Origin: a bacterium
GTDB lineage: Bacteria; B130-G9
Length of the DNA: 30,273 bases
Assembly (NCBI GenBank): GCA_035527515.1
Contig: DATLAJ010000020.1
Span: forward strand, 1-30,273
Reading direction: 5' to 3'
The notes below the pieces were generated by a model that was not told where the DNA came from, did not search any database, and saw nothing but the letters and a program-made list of their open reading frames with translations. Each line of letters begins with the position of its first letter. Position 1 is the stretch's first letter. Positions 15,534-22,658 of this stretch are shown here, in pieces. The position numbers were made by a program, and so were the translations under genes.

Positions 15534-15971
15534 TCAGCCAAGTCTCTGGCGAAGAGGCCGATGTTGGCTCGTTATCGGGTGAGACTACCGTTGCTTGTTG
15601 AAGCGGTTCTACATCCCCACGTAGTTTTGCGGTTTGATTCGTCGCTTGCTCGCTTCAATAGGCCATTCAATTCACCTACGTCCCGTCCTCACGTGACACA
15701 CAACCGGTTCAAGCACTAGATCGGACGTTGTTTCCTGCTCGGCAAGGTTCGTTTGAGTGTTACTTACACGTCCTATACGTGGAGAATCGCACACAGCGCA
15801 GCGTACAACGGCGCAAACGTGAGCAACAAGGTGAGTTCTCGGAATGCACCAATCGCCTATTCCGACCTCCGATCCGGAATACATGTCTGGACGTTGCAGA
15901 ACAACCGTTCGGAGCATATAGTAGTAGATGGAGTGATTTGTAATTACATAACAACATTTGGAGGACGCCTA
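15534..15971. other. Gene-free stretch between DUF1508 and the next small gene
   Basis: About 440 nt. TTGAAGCG (15598-15605) and CGCTTCAA (15651-15658) form an 8-bp inverted repeat 45 nt apart. The next gene's frame stays open back to an ATG at 15753, but the upstream translation does not look protein-like, and the good ribosome site is at 15960. Confidence 0.5.
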
Positions 15972-16325
15972 ATGGGCGCACATGAGGTGAAGCAGAAGAA
16001 GACTGAGGAACTAATTACGGTGTGGGAAAAACTGAAGACAGAAAACGGCTCTTCCCCGACCTCTGAACGCCCAGAGTTCAGGGAGCTACATGACTATACA
16101 GTCTTGATCACGGACAGGATGTTTGGCAAGAAAGCTCAGCCGCCCGATATTTCTGGAGCGAAGACGGTCGCGGAAGCAGCTGAATTGCACATATCAAAGC
16201 TTAAAGCGTTGAAGAGATTTCTTGAGGCCGAAGCGGAGATTGAGAAGGCCGAAGAACCGGAGTCCATTATTCAAGTAGCGGAAATCGAGGAACCTAAATG
16301 GATTAAGGACCTTTTCGACCGTTGA
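15972..16325 (+). CDS. Hypothetical helical protein
   Basis: 117 residues from the ATG at 15972, which has GGAGG about 7 nt upstream. The protein is Lys/Glu-rich and mostly helical. An N-terminal helix (about 1-22) precedes a short Pro/Ser linker and a middle helix (ELHDYTVLITDRMFGKK). A strongly charged helix then covers about 65-95 (EAAELHISKLKALKRFLEAE), and the protein ends EEPKWIKDLFDR. No Cys, no membrane segment and no known motif. The length and composition fit a small cytoplasmic adaptor or coiled-coil protein, but I do not recognise a family. It is an orphan gene in the zone downstream of tRNA-Lys. Confidence 0.6.
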   Translation: MGAHEVKQKKTEELITVWEKLKTENGSSPTSERPEFRELHDYTVLITDRMFGKKAQPPDISGAKTVAEAAELHISKLKALKRFLEAEAEIEKAEEPESIIQVAEIEEPKWIKDLFDR

Positions 16326-16511
16326 CGGATTCAAACATTTGCGCTAGGCGTCATCCCAGACTTGGATAGTAGCTCCCCTTGGCGTGGAACGGTTGCCATT
16401 CGTGCAGCGCAGTTAGGGTATATCTTTACACCAACGTCAGGTCCGGTGCCCCAACTTCTGTACAAGACGGTTGTCATCTTGTTGCTCCCTCGCGGATGCT
16501 AGTGCGAAGGC

Positions 16512-16763
16512 CTATTGCTCTTCCTGTCGTTCGTGGTCTTCGAACTCAACTTCGGCCCAATCATAAATCAGGCCCCTCACGTCAATCGCTGGTTCGTCCT
16601 TTTGTAATTCCCGAACCTTCTCGTAAATCTGCTCCAGCGCTTCGATTTCATCGAGACCATCTGCTTCCATCGTGCCTTCCGTGAGAAGACGTAGTAGGCC
16701 ACTATTACACGCCCACCAGTCAATCTGAGCCTTGGTAGGATTCGCTGGTGGCACCTCAGACAC
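16512..16763 (-). CDS. Hypothetical small acidic protein
   Basis: From a GTG at 16763 with GAGGG about 10 nt upstream, it encodes 83 residues; the frame is open from a TTG at 16802 (96 residues). The protein is acidic and helical: an Asp-Trp-Trp segment (KAQIDWWACNSGLLRLL), a Glu-rich middle (DEIEALEQIYEKVRELQKDE) and an acidic end. I do not recognise a family. The pattern of heptad-like Leu/Ile spacing and the absence of low-complexity artefacts support a real gene, but it is isolated and opposite in strand to its neighbours. Confidence 0.5.
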   Translation of the reverse strand: MSEVPPANPTKAQIDWWACNSGLLRLLTEGTMEADGLDEIEALEQIYEKVRELQKDEPAIDVRGLIYDWAEVEFEDHERQEEQ

Positions 16764-17082
16764 TTTCTCGTGTCCCTCACTGCTCCTTGCTCCGCACGTC
16801 AAAATGCTCTTGACAGGTCTTCCCGTGTTTGCTCAAGTAAACCTAGACCACTCGGGAGCCAAAGGATCTTGACAGAACAATGACTGCCCATGGCGGCTTG
16901 CTCATATTCCGTGTCCTAATCCGTGGTCGGCTTCCGAATTCGCCGTCTCGGCCGTTGCAATTGGACCAAGATACCAAACAGGGATTCGTCGCGCGGCGGA
17001 CCCCCATTTGCAGCGCGGCGCATTCGCTTGAACATGGAGCCCTTCAGGCGCACGTAGTATTGATTGCTGTATCATTTCAAGT
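16764..17082. other. Gene-free stretch ahead of the HhH-GPD gene
   Basis: About 320 nt without a supported gene. TTGACA hexamers occur at 16810-16815 and near 16867, but neither has a -10 at normal spacing. The last few bases contain the -10-like hexamer described at 17070. Confidence 0.45.
17070..17075 (+). promoter_or_regulatory. -10-like hexamer 7 nt before the HhH-GPD start (leaderless candidate)
   Basis: TATCAT, then TTCAAGT, then the ATG at 17083. No Shine-Dalgarno sequence precedes the ATG. A start point 7 nt after the hexamer would coincide with the A of the ATG. Confidence 0.4.
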
Positions 17083-17736
17083 ATGAAGCACATTTCGGAC
17101 GAAGCACGCCATAAAGCCAAGTCGCTTGCGAGCTACATTCGCTCGCTGCCTGATTTCGCGGTCGATGAATCGCTGGCGCAGACCCACGACCACATCGGTG
17201 CGATCATCGTGGATGCCATACTTCAGTCAGGCATGAACTACGAGGCGATCGTTCGACCTCGCGTCGATTCGCTGAGGGAGGAATATCCCGAGGCGCGGAC
17301 GACGAGCGGGTTCCTTGCCCTTGCCGATGCAGTCGGCCTGAGGACACTGATACGCTGGAATGGGAAGGTGAAGATCGAGCGGATTCTCGGGGCTGCGTAC
17401 TTCCTGCACAACGAGGGGATCGAGACACGGGATAGCCTGAGAATCTGGCTTGAGCAAGCAGCCAACGTTGACCGGCTGAGGCAGTTGCCCGGCATAGGCA
17501 ACATGACCGCCGATTACTTCAAGATGCTCGCTGGCATCGAGACCATCGCTCCTGACGGCCTGATCCTGCGTTTTGTGAAGCGGGCCGGTGTTAGGCCGGG
17601 CTCGTATTCTGAGTCGCGTGACATGCTCGAGGCATTGGCGAGGCGACTTTCCGTGAGCCCGATAGCGCTTGGCTTTTCCATTTGGCAATACATGGCGGGC
17701 ACCCGCAAGTCTCAGGGCGCGTCACCTAGCCGATAA
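17083..17736 (+). CDS. HhH-GPD base-excision DNA repair-like protein
   Basis: 217 residues of the endonuclease III/MutY-type fold, which removes damaged bases. The helix-hairpin-helix is LPGIGNMTADYF (135-146). The catalytic Asp of the family corresponds to Asp158 in APDGLILRFVKRAG, matching VDTHIFRV in Nth. The Lys that gives Nth its lyase activity (LPGVGRKTAN) is Met141 here, so a monofunctional glycosylase is expected. There is no C-terminal 4Fe-4S Cys cluster. The N-terminal helices (DHIGAIIVDAILQSGMNYEA) resemble the family only loosely. No ribosome site precedes the ATG. It stands alone. A function as a genuine glycosylase is an inference from the fold. Confidence 0.82.
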   Translation: MKHISDEARHKAKSLASYIRSLPDFAVDESLAQTHDHIGAIIVDAILQSGMNYEAIVRPRVDSLREEYPEARTTSGFLALADAVGLRTLIRWNGKVKIERILGAAYFLHNEGIETRDSLRIWLEQAANVDRLRQLPGIGNMTADYFKMLAGIETIAPDGLILRFVKRAGVRPGSYSESRDMLEALARRLSVSPIALGFSIWQYMAGTRKSQGASPSR

Positions 17737-17809
17737 GGAGATGCCTCGGTTAGCGCTGGGGCTATCTGACAGTGCATCGATAGTAACCCGATTAATCACA
17801 CCCGTATTC

Positions 17810-18062
17810 TAGAGGCTGTCCCATAAGTCGGCTCATGGAGATTTTGCTGTCCTCCCGTGCAGAAATGATACAGGAAATCGGACAGGTTGTCAAGATCAAG
17901 GGGTGCCGTGGTCAGCCGGGCCTGGTGTCCCAAATATGGCTATAGAACGACATCGACCTCGCGTAGGGGCGATTCACGAACCGCCCTTAAGGTGCCCGAT
18001 CGGATTAGACCAGGGCGATTCGTGAATCGCCCCTACGATGCCCGATTTTGGGACAGCCCCTA
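17810..18062. mobile_element. MITE-like non-autonomous element with TA-bounded inverted ends
   Basis: Left end TAGAGGCTGTCCCA (17810-17823) and right end TGGGACAGCCCCTA (18049-18062) are inverted repeats matching at 13 of 14 positions. Both outer ends are TA, consistent with a TA target duplication as used by IS630/mariner-type transposases. About 250 bp, no transposase. A perfect palindromic repeat (17962-18037) is nested within. Confidence 0.65.
17962..18037. repeat. Long palindromic repeat with nested hairpins
   Basis: CGTAGGGGCGATTCACGAA (17962-17980) is the exact reverse complement of 18019-18037. With one mismatch the arms extend to 26 bp (17962-17987 and 18012-18037), around 24 nt. 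The right arm itself contains a 9-bp perfect palindrome, GGGCGATTC-GT-GAATCGCCC (18013-18032). Confidence 0.85.
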
Positions 18063-18074
18063 CAACTGGCCGCT

Positions 18075-18111
18075 TCAAGCCACCGCACTCCAAATCACTC
18101 AACGGGTGCGA
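18075..18111. repeat. Second copy of the dispersed repeat modules seen at 8944-8995
   Basis: TCAAGCCACCGCACTCCAA (18075-18093) and CAACGGGTGCGA (18100-18111). The first is in the same orientation as at 8977; the second is inverted relative to 8944. Confidence 0.7.
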
Positions 18112-18212
18112 ATCGTAAAACTCATCGCGCTCCCGACAATCGCCGAGTGCAAACGCAAGACCAGTTGTCCATACAAGTTTAATCACCGTCAATATGATTC
18201 TTGGGCACAAGA

Positions 18213-18231
18213 GAACAGTTGACAATTGTTC
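18213..18231. promoter_or_regulatory. Palindromic operator candidate over the -35 element
   Basis: GAACAGTTGACAATTGTTC is a 19-bp palindrome with a single mismatched pair. It contains the TTGACA of the promoter at 18219-18247, so a bound repressor would block polymerase. Confidence 0.55.
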
Positions 18232-18247
18232 GATTTCTTTTTACATT
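18219..18247 (+). promoter_or_regulatory. Sigma70-type promoter for the small secreted ORF and the propeller gene
   Basis: A consensus TTGACA (18219-18224), 17 nt, TACATT (18242-18247). Transcription would begin near 18254, about 35 nt ahead of the AAGGAG ribosome site. Confidence 0.6.
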
Positions 18248-18302
18248 GTTCTTGAAACAAGTGCGGGGCCAGTTCTGTAACTTGTAGGAAGGAGTAAGTG
18301 TG

Positions 18303-18534
18303 ATGAACCGCAGAAGCATCTTCTTGCTGTGTATCGTGGTGGCGGCAACGCTCGGCGCTCTCGCCTGGGCCACGCTTCCGCCGAATATCGGGGGGGGGGG
18401 CAGGCACGCCTGAACCTCTTCCGCTCGTCAGCTCCCAGGAGACGATAGAGACCAACCCGGTTGCGGACCCTCCGGGTGCGATTTGTGAGGAACGTAAATC
18501 TTCGTCTCAGAGATCGACAGGAGGTAAGTCATGA
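18303..18534 (+). pseudogene. Small secreted ORF interrupted at a run of 11 G (phase-variable, slippage or error)
   Basis: From the ATG at 18303 (AAGGAG 8 nt upstream), the frame encodes a signal peptide (RRSIFLLCIVVAATLGALAWA) and stops at 18411-18413 after 36 residues. A run of 11 G lies at 18390-18400. With one G fewer the frame would continue through GTPEPLPLVSSQETIETNP and end at a TGA overlapping the ATG of the propeller gene (ATGA), giving 76 residues. The stop overlap and the ribosome site of the next gene sitting inside this tail argue that the longer frame is the intended one. A sequencing or assembly error in the homopolymer is the plain alternative. No family is recognised. Confidence 0.6.
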
Positions 18535-20786
18535 GGAGAGTTTATTCTGTCTTGTTGGTTGTTATCATTTGTGCGGCTGCCGCCCCCTCATTCGCGGACG
18601 AATGGCGTAACTACGACTCGCCGGGCTGGCAGGACGTGTGGTGCGCCTCACTTGGTCCGGATGGCTCGATCTGGACGCAGGGCGGGGGTGCGGGCGTGGC
18701 CAACCTCGTGCGCTGCCGTTATCTTGGCGGCGAGGTATCCTGGCGTCACTTTGGCCGCTACAACAGCGTCGTAACGCCCGAGTTTGTGAACTGCATATAT
18801 GCGGACTTCAGCGGCCTTTGGATCGGGACCTATGAGAGTCTATTGCTCTTTTCTGGCTACGATACCAGGACTTACACGTCAGAGAGCAGCCCGCTTACAG
18901 ATGGTTCCGTGAGAAGCATCTGCGGCGATGGTGAGGGTGGGGTCTGGGTCGCCACGTCCAGGGGCCTGAACCATTTCAACGATGGTATTTGGACGACGTT
19001 TACCTCAGCGAGCACGGTCCTTCCCGACACATTGGGCAACTGCGTGATGGACTATGATGCGGCGTCCGGGCTTCTGGCGATCACAGCGGGCACAAGTGAA
19101 CACCTCGGTCTTTACGTCTATGACGGAGACGAATGGTATTCGTGGTCGTCCGACGATTCGGAGCTGGTTGCCGGGTACCCTGATGACTTGGCATTCGACC
19201 ACGATGGCCGGCTGTGGATCGCCTTTGACGATAAGGGCATCCAGAGCTTCGATGGGTTCAGCTGGGCGCACTACACCAGCGATAACAGCGGGCTTCCCGG
19301 GGGCACCGTTAGCGACATCGCGATCAGCCCGGACGGGGAGATATACGTTGTATGCAAGAGCGTCTGCAAGTTCCTGAACGGTCGCTGGGTCATTCTCCCC
19401 ATCACAACTCACTCTGCCGATCCGTCGTTTGATGGGCTTCTATTCGACGCCCAAGGCGCTCTCTGGGTCTTCTCTGACGAGGGCCATATCAGGCTGTACC
19501 AGGGCGTCAAGACGCTTCACTACCCGACCACGATGGGCCTGATAGCTGGAACGGACTACAATAGGATCGTGTGCTCGCGATTAAGCGACACGGTCTGGTT
19601 CGCAGGTTATGGCCTCTGCCGGTTCGATAACGGTAGCTGGGACGCGTGGACCCGCGACAACTCCCCGCTCGAAAACGTCACGATTAAAGACCTGGAAGAG
19701 GGGCCAGACGGCTCTATATGGGTTCTCAATGGGTACTCACTCGACCGGTTCGACGGGCAAGATTGGACGAACTTCAGCCGAGGCGTGGCATATTTCAATC
19801 CGGATTGCGATGCCCAGGACCTCCTCATCGACGATAACTACACAGTATATGCAGCGACTTTCGACGGCCTGCTTAAGTTCGATTGGTTCTGCTGGACGAA
19901 GTTCCCCACGCCAGATGGGAGGGGGCTCGAGGCGCTGGCCCTGGACCGGGCATCCGGGACGCTCTATGCGACTGGGCGGGACAAGTTCTACGCCTTCGCC
20001 AACGAGGGGTGGCAGAGCATTGAACTTGAGAGTGGCTTTTATGTGTGCTGCCTCGCGGTGGACCATGACGGCGTGGTCTGGGGCGGCTCCGACAACCAGA
20101 TGAACTGTGGCGCCTTCTCCTTCGATGGGCAGACCGTTCAGTATTACAGGAGCTCAAACAGCGGCATCCGGGAGGGAAAGGTGATGCAGGTCGCGGTCGA
20201 TGAGGACAACGTCAAGTGGTTCGCGATTGACAGGGGCAGTCTGCCCGGCGGGGGTATTTGTTCATTCGATGGTGCGGTCTGGACGACGTTCACCTGCCAA
20301 AACAGTGGCCTGATTCAGAAATGGGATGACTGGACCCCGGACTTCGTCTCGGTCGCCTGCGACGACAATGGCGACAAGTGGTTCGGCTCGAGCTACTTCG
20401 GGGTGAGCAGGCTGAGCAACGTCGGGACGCCTGACCCACTGCCGTCGGTTCAGCTGTTCCTCAACCAGACCGAGTATCAAGTTGGTGATTTCATGGATGT
20501 GCTGCTGAGCGAGACGAACCTGGCCCGGTGCTCCTGGGACGTCAACCTGGTCATTGCGGTCATGCTCCCCGATGGCGGGCTCTACTATTTTCCGCAGTGG
20601 ACGGCCGCGTCCATCGTCTTTATGTTTCAGCAGATACGGCCCGGAACGAACACCGAGCCTGAGGCATTCTTCGGGATAGAGATGGGAGACTGGCTGCCGA
20701 AGGGCGAATACACGTGGTTCGCCGGGCTTGCCAACCAGGACGGCATCGTCGGCCAGATAGCAAGCGCACAGTTTGAACTCAAATGA
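18531..20786 (+). CDS. Secreted beta-propeller protein of the two-component-regulator propeller type
   Basis: 751 residues. A signal peptide (1-22) likely cleaves after SFA. Residues about 25-635 consist of repeated blade units with recurring wording: DGSIW, GGVWVATSRGLNHFNDGIWT, DGRLWIAFDDKGIQSFDGFS, NSGLPGGTVSDIAISPDG. These are Reg_prop-like blades, normally found as the sensor part of hybrid histidine kinases. Here no kinase or membrane segment follows; the C-terminal 110 residues (about 640-751) look like an Ig-like beta sandwich. It may be a free extracellular or periplasmic ligand-binding protein. The ATG has AGGAGG 6 nt upstream and overlaps the end of the poly-G ORF, so the two are probably coupled. 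Confidence 0.88.
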   Translation: MRRVYSVLLVVIICAAAAPSFADEWRNYDSPGWQDVWCASLGPDGSIWTQGGGAGVANLVRCRYLGGEVSWRHFGRYNSVVTPEFVNCIYADFSGLWIGTYESLLLFSGYDTRTYTSESSPLTDGSVRSICGDGEGGVWVATSRGLNHFNDGIWTTFTSASTVLPDTLGNCVMDYDAASGLLAITAGTSEHLGLYVYDGDEWYSWSSDDSELVAGYPDDLAFDHDGRLWIAFDDKGIQSFDGFSWAHYTSDNSGLPGGTVSDIAISPDGEIYVVCKSVCKFLNGRWVILPITTHSADPSFDGLLFDAQGALWVFSDEGHIRLYQGVKTLHYPTTMGLIAGTDYNRIVCSRLSDTVWFAGYGLCRFDNGSWDAWTRDNSPLENVTIKDLEEGPDGSIWVLNGYSLDRFDGQDWTNFSRGVAYFNPDCDAQDLLIDDNYTVYAATFDGLLKFDWFCWTKFPTPDGRGLEALALDRASGTLYATGRDKFYAFANEGWQSIELESGFYVCCLAVDHDGVVWGGSDNQMNCGAFSFDGQTVQYYRSSNSGIREGKVMQVAVDEDNVKWFAIDRGSLPGGGICSFDGAVWTTFTCQNSGLIQKWDDWTPDFVSVACDDNGDKWFGSSYFGVSRLSNVGTPDPLPSVQLFLNQTEYQVGDFMDVLLSETNLARCSWDVNLVIAVMLPDGGLYYFPQWTAASIVFMFQQIRPGTNTEPEAFFGIEMGDWLPKGEYTWFAGLANQDGIVGQIASAQFELK

Positions 20787-20798
20787 TTGCTGACAGTC

Positions 20799-20829
20799 TA
20801 ACCGAGCCTAGCGCAGCACGTTTCGGTTA
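20799..20829 (+). repeat. Inverted repeat after the propeller gene
   Basis: TAACCGA (20799-20805) and TCGGTTA (20823-20829) pair perfectly over a 17-nt loop, 13 nt after the stop codon. A GC-rich hairpin GCGGC/GCCGC (20830-20850) follows. No U-run, so it is at best a factor-dependent or stabilising structure. Confidence 0.4.
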
Positions 20830-20963
20830 GCGGCGAGCCGGCGCAGCCGCCGAGCTGACTGGCATCCTCTGCCGGCCCCATGGCATAAACGCAACATTAC
20901 CTACAATGTAGTTCCCCACGGCGATTCGGTCTAGTTGCCTTTACTGCAAATCAGACGCCATGC

Positions 20964-20969
20964 TACAAT
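20964..20969 (+). promoter_or_regulatory. -10-like hexamer 7 nt before the UbiA-type start (leaderless candidate)
   Basis: TACAAT, then CGCCAGC, then the ATG at 20977. There is no Shine-Dalgarno sequence. A weak TTACTG lies 17 nt upstream (20941-20946). Confidence 0.45.
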
Positions 20970-20976
20970 CGCCAGC

Positions 20977-21981
20977 ATGAATGATGAGAAGCCCTCCTCA
21001 ACCTACGTAATCACGCAAGATGCGCCGGGCCAAAACGCTTGGCTTGGGAAACTTTGGCTGTGGTTCAGTCTCTCGAGGCCCAAGTTCCAGCTCGTCGGCC
21101 TCTTGCCATACATCCTGGGCTATCTACTGGCGAGTTTTTACGGCTATTCTACTAGCTGGCATGTGATGATTTTGGGCGGTCTGGGTGTCGTGTTGATAAT
21201 GCTGGTCACGTACTACCTGGGTGAGTACTTCGACTACGAGGGCGACACCATCAACCGTAGTTTTAACGCCTTCTCGGGCGGCACCAGGGTTCTTCAGACG
21301 GGTCAGGTCAAGAGGTCTTCTGCGCTCGTCGTTGCGCTGCTGCTGTTAATCCCGATCGCCGCTATCGGGCTAGCCCTGCAATTTGACTACAACTGTGGAC
21401 CATATACCCTCTTGCTTGGGGCACTCGGCGTAGCGGCGGGGGCATTCTACTCGGCAAAACCCGTTCAATGGGCCTACCACGGACTTGGGGAGGTCCTGAT
21501 CGGTTTTTCTTACGGCTGGCTCACCGTCAACACCGGCTATTACCTGCAGACTGGCCGTTTCAACCTGGTCGGCACGTTCGTGGCCCTGCCGATCATGACC
21601 AGCATCACGGCCGTCGTACTCATCAACGAGTTCCCCGACTACGAGGCGGACAAGGCAGTCCAAAAGCACAATCTGGTGGTCCTGCTCGGTCCTTCGCTCG
21701 CCATAGTGCTCTATTACATACTAATTCTATCGACGCTCACATTCTCGTTCTTCACTGCTGTGGTGGCCTTCTCGTTCCCCTATCAGTTTCTGCCACTGAT
21801 TCTGGTCCCAGTCGTTCTCAAGAATCTGCTTGACGCCCAATCTGGCGGGGCGGCCACGCCCAAGACGCTCGAATCGCTCTGCGCCGGCACGCTGCTTCTT
21901 AACATGCTCGTTATCTTTCTGCCGTTGGCCTGCGTAATACTAGAGCTCGCAAGGCAGATTATCTGGCTTGAAGCGTTGTGA
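20977..21981 (+). CDS. UbiA-superfamily prenyltransferase
   Basis: 334 residues from the ATG at 20977; the frame is open from a TTG at 20935. Polytopic, eight or nine membrane helices. Two Asp-rich motifs are visible: EYFDYEGDTIN in the first cytosolic loop and NEFPDYEADKAV in the second, which in this family bind the Mg-diphosphate of the isoprenoid donor. SLSRPKFQLVGLLPYILGYLLA at the start and GAFYSAKPVQWAYHGLGE in the middle resemble MenA-like 1,4-dihydroxy-2-naphthoate prenyltransferases, so menaquinone synthesis is one possibility. The acceptor cannot be fixed and no other quinone genes are in the window. It overlaps the next gene by GTGA, indicating translational coupling. Confidence 0.88.
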   Translation: MNDEKPSSTYVITQDAPGQNAWLGKLWLWFSLSRPKFQLVGLLPYILGYLLASFYGYSTSWHVMILGGLGVVLIMLVTYYLGEYFDYEGDTINRSFNAFSGGTRVLQTGQVKRSSALVVALLLLIPIAAIGLALQFDYNCGPYTLLLGALGVAAGAFYSAKPVQWAYHGLGEVLIGFSYGWLTVNTGYYLQTGRFNLVGTFVALPIMTSITAVVLINEFPDYEADKAVQKHNLVVLLGPSLAIVLYYILILSTLTFSFFTAVVAFSFPYQFLPLILVPVVLKNLLDAQSGGAATPKTLESLCAGTLLLNMLVIFLPLACVILELARQIIWLEAL

Positions 21982-22658
21982 AATACAAAGCGGTTGGCTT
22001 CGACGTTGATGGCACGCTGGTCAAGAACGTCTGTTACTGTTGGCAGACGTTTCACGAGCGATTCGGCGTCTCGGACAAGGTGCGCAGCATCCTCAAGCGT
22101 CGCTATCAGGAGGGCCGAATAACTTACAGGGAGTGGGGCAGCAAAGAGGTAGCCATTTGGCGCGAGCTCGGCGTTACCCGCAAGGACTTCACCAAAGTCA
22201 TCAACAGCATGCGCCTCACGGACGGCCTGGCTGAAGCTCTGGCCGTCTTAAGGCGCACGGGGCACTACCTGTTCATCCTATCTGGCACTATCAGGATGGT
22301 CCTCGAGCAGCTTTTGCCCAACTACGACACGCTCTTCGACCAGGTCGCCGTCTCAGACATACACTTTGATGAAGAGGGAAGGCCGGTCGGCTTCAACCCC
22401 GGCCACCCATTGCGGAACGAGCGCGAGAACAAGCTGCAAGAGCTTCGGTCGTTATGCCGAGAGCTTCAGATGGACATCTCCCAGGTGGCTTTCGTTGGGG
22501 ATAACGACAACGATGCCGAAGTGCTGCGTGCGGCTGGACTTGGGATAGCGTTCTGCCCGCAGAGCACCAGCGCCAGGGCCGCGGCCGACGTGGTGGTTGA
22601 TTCTCCCGACCTGCGTAACGTTCTTCCCCACATTCTCGGCGCTAAAGGCGCGGCTTGA
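21978..22658 (+). CDS. HAD-superfamily phosphatase, phosphoserine-phosphatase-like
   Basis: 226 residues from GTG at 21978, inside the stop of the prenyltransferase gene. The four HAD motifs are present: FDVDGTLV with Asp9 as nucleophile and Asp11 as acid; ILSGT with Ser102; Lys152 in ERENKLQEL; and GDNDNDAEVL (174-183). A helical cap lies between motifs I and II, and the late LGIAFCPQS is typical of SerB-type enzymes. The substrate may be phosphoserine or another small phosphomonoester. Coupling to a UbiA-type prenyltransferase hints at removal of a phosphate in a prenyl or quinone pathway, but this is inference only. Confidence 0.88.
   Translation: MKYKAVGFDVDGTLVKNVCYCWQTFHERFGVSDKVRSILKRRYQEGRITYREWGSKEVAIWRELGVTRKDFTKVINSMRLTDGLAEALAVLRRTGHYLFILSGTIRMVLEQLLPNYDTLFDQVAVSDIHFDEEGRPVGFNPGHPLRNERENKLQELRSLCRELQMDISQVAFVGDNDNDAEVLRAAGLGIAFCPQSTSARAAADVVVDSPDLRNVLPHILGAKGAA

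Larger units (their letters stand above)
17737..18302. other. Gene-free stretch with a MITE-like element, a dispersed repeat and a promoter
   Basis: About 565 nt. It holds a 250-bp element with inverted ends (17810-18062), a dispersed repeat (18075-18111) and the promoter/palindrome upstream of the small secreted ORF (18213-18247). Frames of 80-110 codons that cross it follow the inverted repeats and are not genes. Confidence 0.7.

Noticed and set aside
15753-15971. N-terminal extension of the hypothetical gene at 15972
   Set aside because: No ribosome site at the upstream ATG, while GGAGG precedes the internal ATG.
14907-18302. Integrated element with tRNA-Lys attachment site
   Set aside because: No second copy of the tRNA 3' end and no integrase were found in the window.
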